A stretch of 20,704 bases of DNA from the NCBI GenBank assembly GCA_003240855.1, contig QFNN01000046.1, positions 1 through 20,704 on the forward strand, written 5' to 3'. The position numbers and the translations under genes were made by a program. The notes beneath the pieces are model-generated. The model worked only from the letters and a program-made list of their open reading frames with translations, did not search any database and had not been told where the DNA came from. Positions 7,233 to 15,100 of the stretch are shown here, piece by piece. The first letter of the stretch is position 1, and the number at the start of each line of letters is the position of its first letter. The stretch is from Sphingomonas sanxanigenens (GTDB lineage Bacteria > Pseudomonadota > Alphaproteobacteria > Sphingomonadales > Sphingomonadaceae).

Positions 7233-7984
7233 GCGTGCGGATCAGCGACGACGGGCCGGTGCGCACCGTCACGATCGATCGCCCGCATTGCCGCAACGCC
7301 GTGGACCCGGAAACGGCGCTGGCGCTGCGTGCGGCCTTCGCCGCCTTCGACGCCGACGACGACGCGCGTGTGGCGGTGCTGACCGGGGCGGAGGGTAATT
7401 TCTGCGCGGGCTTCGACCTCAAGACGGTCGGCACGGGCAAGGATGTCTATGAGCCCGAGGGCGAGGGACCGATGGGGCCTTCACGCATGCTGCTCGGCAA
7501 GCCGGTGATCGCGGCGGTCGAGGGTTATGCGGTTGCTGGCGGGCTGGAACTGGCCTTGTGGTGCGATATGCGCGTCGCCTCCGCGACGGCGGTGTTCGGC
7601 GTATTCTGCCGGCGTTGGGGCGTGCCGCTGATCGACGGCGGCACTGTCCGGCTGCCGCGCATCGTGGGGCAAGGCCGGGCGCTCGACATGATCCTGACGG
7701 GGCGGCCGGTGGCGGCGGATGAGGCCTTGACCTTCGGGCTGGCCAACCGCGTGACCCCGGCGGGCGAGGCGCTGGCCGAGGCGCAGGCGATCGCGCGGCA
7801 GGTCGCCGCCTTTCCGCAATTGTGCATGAGGACCGATCGCATGTCGGCTTATCGCCAATGGGACAATGAACTGGCCGACGCGCTGCGCTATGAGGGGCGC
7901 GAAGGCGAGAAGCCGTTGCGCGCCGAGGCGGAAATAGGGGCGGGGCGTTTCGCCGGGGGCGCGGGGCGGGGCGGGGCGTTCTAG
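7229..7984 (+). CDS. Enoyl-CoA hydratase/isomerase family protein (single-glutamate type)
   Basis: This 251-residue crotonase-fold protein is the last gene of the operon and starts within the preceding stop (ATGA). Visible features are VRTVTIDRPHCRNAVDPETA (11-30), oxyanion-hole segment one GNFCAGFDLKTVG (56-68), segment two EGYAVAGGLELALWCDM (98-114), and the substrate-loop region VFGVFCRRWGVPLIDGG (122-138). Glu107 sits at the first catalytic-glutamate position of crotonase, but the second position is Cys127. It therefore resembles single-glutamate crotonases, and hydratase activity is uncertain; isomerase or other chemistry is possible. The C-terminus is a Gly/Arg/Ala-rich tail. No thiolase or 3-hydroxyacyl-CoA dehydrogenase follows, so the pathway is either completed elsewhere or not a standard beta-oxidation. 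Confidence 0.87.
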   Translation: MSVRISDDGPVRTVTIDRPHCRNAVDPETALALRAAFAAFDADDDARVAVLTGAEGNFCAGFDLKTVGTGKDVYEPEGEGPMGPSRMLLGKPVIAAVEGYAVAGGLELALWCDMRVASATAVFGVFCRRWGVPLIDGGTVRLPRIVGQGRALDMILTGRPVAADEALTFGLANRVTPAGEALAEAQAIARQVAAFPQLCMRTDRMSAYRQWDNELADALRYEGREGEKPLRAEAEIGAGRFAGGAGRGGAF

Positions 7985-8150
7985 GAGCGTTCGCCTTCGT
8001 CGGCCTCGTCGCGCGGTCGCCTCGCCGCTTCGCAAGCGCGCGGCGGGACGATCAGCACTGACCGATCCTTGCCCCGCGGCCTGATATTGGGAAGCCCCGC
8101 GAGCGGGTTTCCGCGTTCGAGCGAAGGGGGCGGAGCGGGCATCGCGCCTG
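7985..8150. other. Intergenic region between convergent operon end and SGNH hydrolase gene
   Basis: These 166 bases separate two convergent genes. Short GC-rich inverted repeats are present (CGCTT/AAGCG at 8026-8038; CCCG/CGGG at 8096-8107), but none is followed by a U-tract on either strand. I see no gene or convincing intrinsic terminator here. Confidence 0.5.
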
Positions 8151-9395
8151 CTACCTGAACAGATCGAGCGGGATGGCGTCGCCCATCGCACGGTAGCCGG
8201 CCGGGCCGGGGTGGAGGCCGTCGCCCAGATCATAGGCTTTCTTCATCCGCCGGGGATCGGCTGGATCGCGGGCGATCGCATCGAAATCGATCACCGCATC
8301 GAAATTGCCGGGCGTGCGGATCCAGGCGTTGACGGCCTGGCGATCGGCTTCGTTCTGCGCATCTGGATGGTAATAGCCCGATGCGCCGTCGGGCAGGATC
8401 GTTGCGCCATAGACCTTGACGCCCGCGGCATGCGCACGCGCCACGATCTGGCGATAGGCGCCGATCATCCGGGCGACGAGCGCGCGGTGCGCCTCCGGCG
8501 TTGCGGGAGCGTCGCGAGTGAGCGTGCCGAGATCGTTGATGCCTTCGAGAACGATCAGATAGCGCACGCCGGGCTGGGCGAGCACATCGCGATCGAAGCG
8601 CGCGAGGGCGTTGGGACCAAGCCCGTCCAGCAGCAGCCGGTTGCCGCCAATGCCGTGATTGAGCACGCCGACCGCACGCGTGCGGGGATCGGCCTGCAGG
8701 CGCTCCGCAAGCCGATCGGGCCAGCGATCATTGCCGTTGGTCGTCGCGCCGTGCCCGTCGGTGATCGAATCGCCCAAAGCGACGACCGCGCGCGCAGCAG
8801 GAGCGGCGGCGACCGCGACGCCCGCTATCTGGAACCAGCCATTGACCGCTTTCGCACCCGGCAGATCGGCGTCGGCGACATGATTGCCGGCGACGACATA
8901 GCTGGTCGCGCGCGAGCCGGGATGGCTCGTCTGGCGCGAAGGCGCGGCGGGCAGGTGGATGCTGATCGTGACCGAGGCCAGCGGCGGAGCGTCCAGTGCG
9001 ACAGGATCGGACCAGTAGCTCGCGCCGGCGGGAATGGTGACTTCCGCACGACCGTCGAAGCTCAGCGCGCGGCCGGTGCCGGGTCTGAGGCGCGGCGAAT
9101 CGGCGGAAGCGGCGAGCGCGATATGGGCGGCGTCGATGACGAGAGGCCGGGCGCCGAAGGCGTTGCTCAGCAGCAGGCGGAACCGATCGCCGCCGATCGA
9201 CAGGCGGACGACCTGACGCAGCGTCGCATCGCCAAGATCGCTATCGGGAAGGGCGTTCTGCGCATCCGGGACGAGTTGCGAACTCGCCCAGCTTCCAACC
9301 CAATGTTCAGGCAGATGCTCGCGCGTTTGCGGGCGCGCCGCGCCGATCGACAGCGCCGCGACGACGACAAGCCCGATCGCGCGAAATTGCCCCAT
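8151..9395 (-). CDS. Secreted SGNH/GDSL-family hydrolase (possible carbohydrate esterase)
   Basis: A 414-residue protein with an N-terminal signal peptide (RAIGLVVVAALSIGAARP, residues 5-22) and an SGNH hydrolase domain in the C-terminal half. The four blocks are clear: GDSITDG (catalytic Ser210), GIGGN (248-252), GIND (285-288) and DGLHP (Asp392, His395). The first ~195 residues, after the signal, form an additional beta-rich-looking region (WVGSWASSQ, RLSIGGDRFRLLLSNAFG). The ATG at 9395 is preferred to an upstream in-frame GTG at 9416 because it starts directly at the signal peptide. A TATAGA on the minus strand (9418-9423) could be its -10 box. The gene is divergent from the sugar symporter and shares the region with the LacI-type palindrome. 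An acetyl-xylan or other sugar-ester esterase role is inferred from context only. Confidence 0.87.
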   Translation of the reverse strand: MGQFRAIGLVVVAALSIGAARPQTREHLPEHWVGSWASSQLVPDAQNALPDSDLGDATLRQVVRLSIGGDRFRLLLSNAFGARPLVIDAAHIALAASADSPRLRPGTGRALSFDGRAEVTIPAGASYWSDPVALDAPPLASVTISIHLPAAPSRQTSHPGSRATSYVVAGNHVADADLPGAKAVNGWFQIAGVAVAAAPAARAVVALGDSITDGHGATTNGNDRWPDRLAERLQADPRTRAVGVLNHGIGGNRLLLDGLGPNALARFDRDVLAQPGVRYLIVLEGINDLGTLTRDAPATPEAHRALVARMIGAYRQIVARAHAAGVKVYGATILPDGASGYYHPDAQNEADRQAVNAWIRTPGNFDAVIDFDAIARDPADPRRMKKAYDLGDGLHPGPAGYRAMGDAIPLDLFR

Positions 9396-9435
9396 GCCCG
9401 AATCTCTCTCCCACACCTCTATACCGCATGCGCCC

Positions 9436-9464
9436 TTGACAGCGCCACGTTGCTGATATTGGTA
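9436..9464 (+). promoter_or_regulatory. Candidate promoter of the sugar symporter gene
   Basis: A perfect -35 hexamer TTGACA lies at 9436-9441. At 17-18 bases downstream the -10 region falls inside the palindromic operator (TTGGTA/TGGTAG) and matches the consensus poorly; GATATT at 9455-9460 is a better hexamer but too close. The -35 is convincing and the -10 is not. Overlap with the operator would allow repression by occlusion. Confidence 0.4.
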
Positions 9465-9473
9465 GCGCTATCA
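9460..9473. promoter_or_regulatory. LacI-type palindromic operator, copy 1
   Basis: TGGTAGCGCTATCA is a 14-base inverted repeat centred on AGCGCT with a single mismatch; flanking T and A extend the symmetry to 16 bases. Its exact reverse complement occurs in front of the large TonB-dependent receptor at 12091-12104. The central CG and half-site symmetry are typical of LacI-family operators. No LacI-family gene lies in the window. Confidence 0.7.
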
Positions 9474-9657
9474 AAAGCAGATGTCGAGGAGAGGGGGCGG
9501 CGGGACCGGCTACAGTCCGGCGCGCAACGCCAAGTTCCATTCTCCTGGCAATCGGTTCAACAGGGTGCGCCGGCGCCGGTCAGGCGGGACGCCATGGCCA
9601 CCGGCGCAGATCCGGCCTCCCGAGAAGGGGCCGGACGGGGAAGGAGCGAAGGCAAGG

Positions 9658-11079
9658 ATGGCAACGGCGGCTGGAGCGGGCATGGCCCGCGTCAATATCG
9701 GCTTCATCGCAGCGATCGTGGCGGTGGCCACGATCGGCGGCTTCATGTTCGGCTATGACTCAGGCGTGATCAACGGCACCCAGAAGGGCCTGGAATCGGC
9801 TTTCGATCTGGGCAAGCTGGGTATCGGCATCAATGTGGGCGCGATCCTTGTCGGTTCGTCGATCGGCGCGTTTGGCGCGGGGCGGCTGGCCGACATGATC
9901 GGGCGTCGCAGCGTGATGATGATCGCGGCGATCCTGTTCCTCGTCAGCGCGCTTCTCGCGGGCGCGGCCTCCAGTTCCGAGATATTCATCATCGCCCGCA
10001 TCATCGGCGGCCTGGGCGTCGGTGCGGCGAGCGTGACTTCCCCCGTCTATATCTCCGAAGTCACGCCGGCATCGATCCGCGGGCGGCTGTCGAGCGTGCA
10101 GCAGGTGATGATCATCACCGGCCTGACCGGCGCGTTCGTCGCGAACTTCGTGCTGGCGCGTTACGCCGGCGGATCGACCGCGATCCTGTGGGCGGGCGAG
10201 CCTGCCTGGCGGTGGATGTTCTGGCTGCAGGCGATTCCGGCGGCGATCTATTTCCTCGCGCTGCTCGTCATCCCCGAAAGCCCCCGTTATCTCGTGGTGA
10301 AGGGACAGGAGGCGCGGGCGCACGCCGTGCTGACCAGGCTGTTCGGCAGCGAGGAGGCCGATCGCAAGGTCGCGGAGATCCGCGCCAGCCTTGCCGGCGA
10401 TCATCACAAGCCCAAGCTGTCCGACCTGATCGACAAAAAGACCGGCAGGATTCGCCCGATCCTCTGGGCGGGTATCGGCCTCGCCATCTTCCAGCAGCTC
10501 GTGGGCATCAATGTCGTCTTTTATTACGGCGCGACGCTTTGGGAGGCAGTGGGCTTCTCCGAGGATTATGCGCTGCAGACCAACATATTGTCGGGCGTGC
10601 TTTCGATCGGGGCGTGCGTCGCCACGATCGCGCTGGTCGACCGGATCGGGCGCAAGCCGCTGCTGCTGATCGGATCGGCGGGCATGGCGGTGACGCTGGC
10701 GACGGTGGCCTGGGCCTTCTCGACCGCCGTCACGGGCGCGGACGGCGGCGTATCGTTGCCCGGCAACAGCGGCGTTATCGCGCTTGTCGCCGCCAATCTC
10801 TACGTGATCTTCTTCAACCTGAGCTGGGGTCCGATCATGTGGGTGATGCTGGGCGAGATGTTCCCCAACCAGATCCGCGGATCGGGGCTGGCGGTGTCCG
10901 GCTTCGCACAGTGGATCGCCAACGCCGCGATCTCGGTGAGCTTCCCGTCGCTGGCGGTCTCGCCGGGGCTGGCGGTCACCTATACCGGCTATGCGCTGTT
11001 CGCGGCGATTTCCTTCTTCTTCGTGCGCGCGATGGTCACCGAGACGCGCGGGCGCGAGCTGGAGGATATGCAGGGCTGA
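9658..11079 (+). CDS. MFS sugar:proton symporter, XylE/sugar-porter type
   Basis: This inner-membrane transporter has 473 residues and about 12 hydrophobic segments. Sugar-porter signatures are present: FGYDSGVINGT (31-41), GRLADMIGRR (75-84), PESPRYL (206-212), the sugar-contact stretch QQLVGINVVFYYG (279-291; Gln279, Gln280 and Asn285 match the xylose-binding QQ..N of E. coli XylE), DRIGRKPLL, WGPIMWVMLGEMFP and the C-terminal TETRGRELEDM. Xylose or another pentose/hexose is the likely substrate; context favours xylose. The frame is open back to an ATG at 9481, but ATG 9658 is preceded by AAGGAG and begins just before the first membrane helix, whereas the upstream part is Arg/Gly/Pro-rich and not transporter-like. 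The promoter region carries the LacI-type palindrome. A ThuA-domain gene follows after 26 bases. Confidence 0.9.
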   Translation: MATAAGAGMARVNIGFIAAIVAVATIGGFMFGYDSGVINGTQKGLESAFDLGKLGIGINVGAILVGSSIGAFGAGRLADMIGRRSVMMIAAILFLVSALLAGAASSSEIFIIARIIGGLGVGAASVTSPVYISEVTPASIRGRLSSVQQVMIITGLTGAFVANFVLARYAGGSTAILWAGEPAWRWMFWLQAIPAAIYFLALLVIPESPRYLVVKGQEARAHAVLTRLFGSEEADRKVAEIRASLAGDHHKPKLSDLIDKKTGRIRPILWAGIGLAIFQQLVGINVVFYYGATLWEAVGFSEDYALQTNILSGVLSIGACVATIALVDRIGRKPLLLIGSAGMAVTLATVAWAFSTAVTGADGGVSLPGNSGVIALVAANLYVIFFNLSWGPIMWVMLGEMFPNQIRGSGLAVSGFAQWIANAAISVSFPSLAVSPGLAVTYTGYALFAAISFFFVRAMVTETRGRELEDMQG

Positions 11080-11105
11080 GGCGCGGCGGCAGGAGGGCGC
11101 GCGCG

Positions 11106-11993
11106 ATGATCGGACGCGCGCTGATCTTCGCCGGAGCGCTGATGGCGGCGACGAGCGGCGCGGCGTCGCCGGGGCAGGGCGCGAAGCCTGCCCCGGCCGC
11201 CGCGCCTGCGCCGACCCCATATGTGAAGAACCCTCTCTATTGGCCGACCCCGATCATGGACAGGGTTCCGCCGCGCCTGCCCAGGTTGCGGCGCGGCGCG
11301 GTGCTGATCCTGTCCAAGACCAACGGCTTCCGCGATAGCGAGCAGATTCGCGCTGCGACTGCGGCGCTCGAAAAGCTGGTGAAGGGAGAGGGGCGCGACG
11401 TCTTTGTCACCGAAAATGCGGCGGTGATGAACCGGCGCGATCTGGGCCGTTTCAGCGCCGTCATCCTCAACAGCACGAGCGGGACGATCTTCGACGCCGG
11501 GCAGCGCGCGGCCTTCCGGCGCTGGATCGAGCGCGGCGGCGGCGTGGTGATGCTCCACGGTGCGGGCGGCGACCATGATTATGACTGGCGCTGGTATGTC
11601 GAGACGCTGCTCGGCGCGCAGTTCATCGGCCATACGTCTAAGCCCGACCAGTTCCAGCCAGGCACGATCCATGTGATCGACCGCGATCATCCGGCGACGC
11701 GCGATCTGCCGGCCGAATGGAGCCGCGTGGAGGAATGGTATGCGTTCGATCACGCCCCGCACGGGCAGGGGACGCGTATCCTCGCGACGCTTGACGAAGG
11801 CAGCTACGCGCCGGGGCCCGGGCAGCGCATGGGCCGGATCCATCCTGTCGTCTGGACGCGCTGCGTAGGGCGCGGGCGCATTTTCTTCTCGGCGCTCGGG
11901 CACAAGGCGGAGACCTATGCCGAGCCCTTGCATCTGAAGCTGATCGACGGCGCGATTCGCTGGGCGATGCGTGCCGAAGGCGCGGGCTGCTGA
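11106..11993 (+). CDS. Secreted ThuA-domain protein
   Basis: A 295-residue protein with a signal peptide (residues 1-20, ALIFAGALMAATSGAA) and a Pro/Ala-rich linker (about 25-38), followed by a ThuA-like domain related to class-I glutamine-amidotransferase folds. Matching segments are GAVLILSKTNGFRDSEQI (64-81), FSAVILNSTSG (116-126), IERGGGVVMLHGAGGDHDYD (131-150), WYAFDH (211-216) and HPVVWTRCVGRGRIFFSALGH (246-266). The ATG has a consensus AGGAGG at 11091-11096, nine bases upstream. It lies 26 bases after the sugar-symporter stop on the same strand, so the two are probably co-transcribed. ThuA proteins are linked to sugar (for example trehalose) utilisation, but the molecular activity here is unassigned. 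Export to the periplasm suggests action on an imported oligosaccharide or glycoside (inference). Confidence 0.85.
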   Translation: MIGRALIFAGALMAATSGAASPGQGAKPAPAAAPAPTPYVKNPLYWPTPIMDRVPPRLPRLRRGAVLILSKTNGFRDSEQIRAATAALEKLVKGEGRDVFVTENAAVMNRRDLGRFSAVILNSTSGTIFDAGQRAAFRRWIERGGGVVMLHGAGGDHDYDWRWYVETLLGAQFIGHTSKPDQFQPGTIHVIDRDHPATRDLPAEWSRVEEWYAFDHAPHGQGTRILATLDEGSYAPGPGQRMGRIHPVVWTRCVGRGRIFFSALGHKAETYAEPLHLKLIDGAIRWAMRAEGAGC

Positions 11994-12057
11994 CGACGCG
12001 CGCCCACCCCCCGGGGGGCGCCCGGCCCCTCATCCGCAAGTCTCATCGAGGCGGTTC

Positions 12058-12083
12058 TTGACAGAAATAACTCATAGTATTAA
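12058..12083 (+). promoter_or_regulatory. Candidate promoter of the large TonB-dependent receptor
   Basis: TTGACA at 12058-12063 is a perfect -35 hexamer. The following stretch is unusually A/T-rich for this DNA and offers TATTAA at 12078-12083 (14-base spacing) or TAATCG at 12081-12086 (17-base spacing) as the -10. The palindromic operator starts 8 bases after TATTAA, around the expected transcription start. Confidence 0.5.
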
Positions 12084-12090
12084 TCGAGAG

Positions 12091-12104
12091 TGATAGCGCT
12101 ACCA
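12091..12104. promoter_or_regulatory. LacI-type palindromic operator, copy 2
   Basis: TGATAGCGCTACCA is the exact reverse complement of the site at 9460-9473 and is itself an inverted repeat with one mismatch. It sits between the candidate promoter and the receptor's ribosome-binding site, a position suited to repression. Shared use indicates that the receptor, the sugar symporter and perhaps the divergent SGNH hydrolase belong to one regulon. Confidence 0.7.
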
Positions 12105-12166
12105 GTCATGGTGGCTACGCATCGCGCCGATCGACCAAGAAGCGACGGCCGCAAAGGGAGGGGAAG

Positions 12167-15100
12167 ATGAACTTCATTTCACGCCGTAAATCCGTGCGCG
12201 CTGCGCTGTTGGCCGCCGCGTCGGCGCCGGGGCTCATCCTCGCCAGCCCGGCATGGGCGCAGGCCGGCGTGCAGGACGCGAGCCTGCCGGCGTCCGCGCC
12301 CGCCGGCGAAGCGCCTCAGGCCAGTGAGGGCGATATCGTCGTCACCGGCTATCGCGCCAGCCTTGCGACCTCGACATTGTCGAAGAAGAACTCGGTCGGC
12401 TTCACGGATTCGATCTTTGCCGAGGATATCGGCAAGTTCCCGGACACCAACATCGCCGAATCGTTCAATCGCATCCCGGGCGTGACGATCAGCCGCGACA
12501 TCACCGGCGAAGGCCAGCAGGTCACGATCCGCGGCCTCGGCACTAACTTCACCCGCGTGCTGCTCAACAACGCCCCGATCGCGGTGGCGTCCACGGGCCG
12601 CGACGGCCAGCAGAGCACCAACCGCGAAGTCGACCTCGACGTATTCCCGACTGAATTGTTCACCAGCCTGACCGTGAGCAAGAGCCCGTCCGCCGACATG
12701 CTTGAGGGCGGCGCGGCTGGTACCGTGAACATGCGCAGCGCCCGCCCCTTCGACAAGGAAGGCACGCGCCTCACCTACGGCATGCAGACGACCAACATCA
12801 GCAATACCGGCAAGTGGGGCTATCGCGGATCGGTGCTGGCCAGCACGACGATGGGCAATTTCGGCATCCTCGTCGGCGTCGCGGGCGTGCGATCGCAGGT
12901 CAACGTCAAGGGTTATGAGACGGTCGGCCTGACCAATCCCAATCTCAGCGCGACGCAGAGCACGAGCAGCACGCGCAATTCAACCGGCGGCGGCAACTGG
13001 ACGATCCCCGGCGCTGTGCCGGCGGGCGCAGGCATCCCCGGAGCGCCGACGGGCACGGTGATCGACCAGGCCTGGCTGCTCGCCAACAATCCCGGCGCGA
13101 ACATCAATCAGATCGACAATGGCATCCTGCCCCGCCTTGGCCGCCCGGTGACCGAATATGGCACCAAGGACCGGCTGAGCTTCGTGGCGAGCGCGGAATA
13201 TAAGGGCGATCGCTTCCACGCCTATGTCGATGGCATGTATTCGGAAAAGTGGAACAATCTGCGCCGCGTCGACATGAACTGGATCGTGCGCAACGGCGCC
13301 GCGATCCCGGTCAACACCCAATATGACAAGGCCGATTGCAGCCAGGGCTGCACCGTCACCAAGGGCACTTATTACAACTCGCAATTCTTTCTCGAATATC
13401 GCCCGTTCATCGAGCATCTGACCTATTGGGGCGTCAATCCCGGATTCGATTACCAGATCACTGACGACCTGAAGTTCAGCCTCAACGGCAATTACACCAA
13501 GAGCAAGTTCCACCGCGAGGTGCCCAGCGTGCTCGTTCTGACTGCGCCCAATTCGGGCGTCACCGTAAACTACGACAATAGCACCGGCGGCCGCCCTTCG
13601 ATCGACACCAATGTCGACCTCAACAACCCGGCCAATTTCGGCTGGCCGGGCGGTCGCGTGAACATCCAGGACGAGTATCGCAGCACCTTCACGCGCGGCG
13701 TGCGCGGCGACCTGCAGTGGGGTGAGGAAAAACTCAATCTGAAGGTCGGCGGCGCCTATGACGAAGTGGGCCGCCGCATCTGGGCGACTGACAACAGCCA
13801 GGCCTGGCAGAATGCGGTTTGCGGCAACCAGCCCAGCGTTTTCCTGCCGAGTCCGAACACGCAGCCGCCGTGCAACGGCCTCAGTTCGGCGACGCCGGGG
13901 GCGGGTTACCCGACCTATCCCGCCTATGGCACCGGCTTCACCGCCGGGCAGAGCGGCCCGATCCGCTGGGGTGGATCGCTGATCCCCAACAGCGCCGTTC
14001 CTTCCTATCTGATGCCGGGGCCGCTGGGCTTCGTCACGCTTGACTGGAACAAGTTCAAGCAGGCGAGCAATTACGAGGCCTTCCATGCCGCTTCGCCGCC
14101 TTCGACGGGGTCGAACACCGGCGCTTCGGGCGGCTATGTCCGCGAAAAGACGCTGGGTTTCTACGGCGAGGTCAACGGCAATCTGCCCATCGGCGACAAT
14201 CGCCTGGATTTCAACGCGGGTCTCCGCTGGGTCCATACCGACCAGCGTATCGGCGGCTATGTGTCGATCGCCGATCCGCGCAATGCGCAGGATCCGGATG
14301 GCGCCGGGCCGCTGCCTGCAGGGTGCCCGGGGACAGGCGGCGCGCGCGACGGCTCCTGCTATCCCAACATTCTGAACTTCGTCTATACCGGCCAGAAGTA
14401 TAGCAACTGGCTGCCGGCGGCGAGCGCGGCCTTCCATGTCGGCGACAATGTGGTGCTGCGCGCCGCCGTGTCGCGGACGATGACGCGCCCGAATCCGAGC
14501 CAGATGCTGCCGGGGCTGAACTTCAGCAACCCGTCCGCCGATATCGGCAGCGTCGGCAACCCCGCGCTCAAGCCTTTCCTGTCGACCAACTTCGACTTCG
14601 GCGCCGAATATTATACCGGCAAGGAAGGCTATGTGGGCATCGCCGCATTCCGCAAGGCGGTGACCGGGTTCACGGTGAACGGCAATGTGACCGTGCCGTT
14701 CAGCGATCTGGCGCGTTACGGCGTGACCTATTCGACGCTGACCCCGACGCAGCAGGCGGCGATCGACTCGCGCGGCGGCCCCAACAATGCGACGGTGGTG
14801 CTGACCCAGCAGGTCAACGCCACGGGCACGCTGATCGTCAACGGCCTCGAGATGAACTGGGTGCAGCCGCTCGACTTCCTGATCGGCCGCTATCTGGGGA
14901 TTGACGGCTTCGGCTTCACCGCCAACCTGACGCTGATCAACCAGAGCGGTTCCGGCGCGGCGCCGGCGCTGGCCACGGGCGTGCCGCCGGTGACGTACAA
15001 TATCACCGCTTATTATGAACATGGCGGCGTTTCGGCGCGGCTTTCGACCAACTTCAACCGCGGTTTCGCGGCGTCGGATCCGGGACAGAACGGCATCACC

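Noticed and set aside
8211..9758. A 515-codon plus-strand frame opposite the SGNH hydrolase
   Set aside because: The minus strand carries all four SGNH catalytic blocks and a signal peptide; the plus-strand translation is shadow-like and crosses the promoter and operator region.
10188..11105. Long in-frame extension of the ThuA-domain protein upstream of ATG 11106
   Set aside because: It is out of frame with and inside the symporter gene. ATG 11106 has a consensus Shine-Dalgarno sequence and is followed directly by a signal peptide.
9760..11220. A 486-codon minus-strand frame opposite the symporter
   Set aside because: It is highly charged and lacks domains, while the opposite strand shows complete sugar-porter signatures.
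11994..12057. Possible intrinsic terminator after the ThuA gene (GC palindrome CCCCCCGGGGGG region)
   Set aside because: The palindrome leaves almost no loop and no U-tract follows on the plus strand, so I did not call it a terminator.
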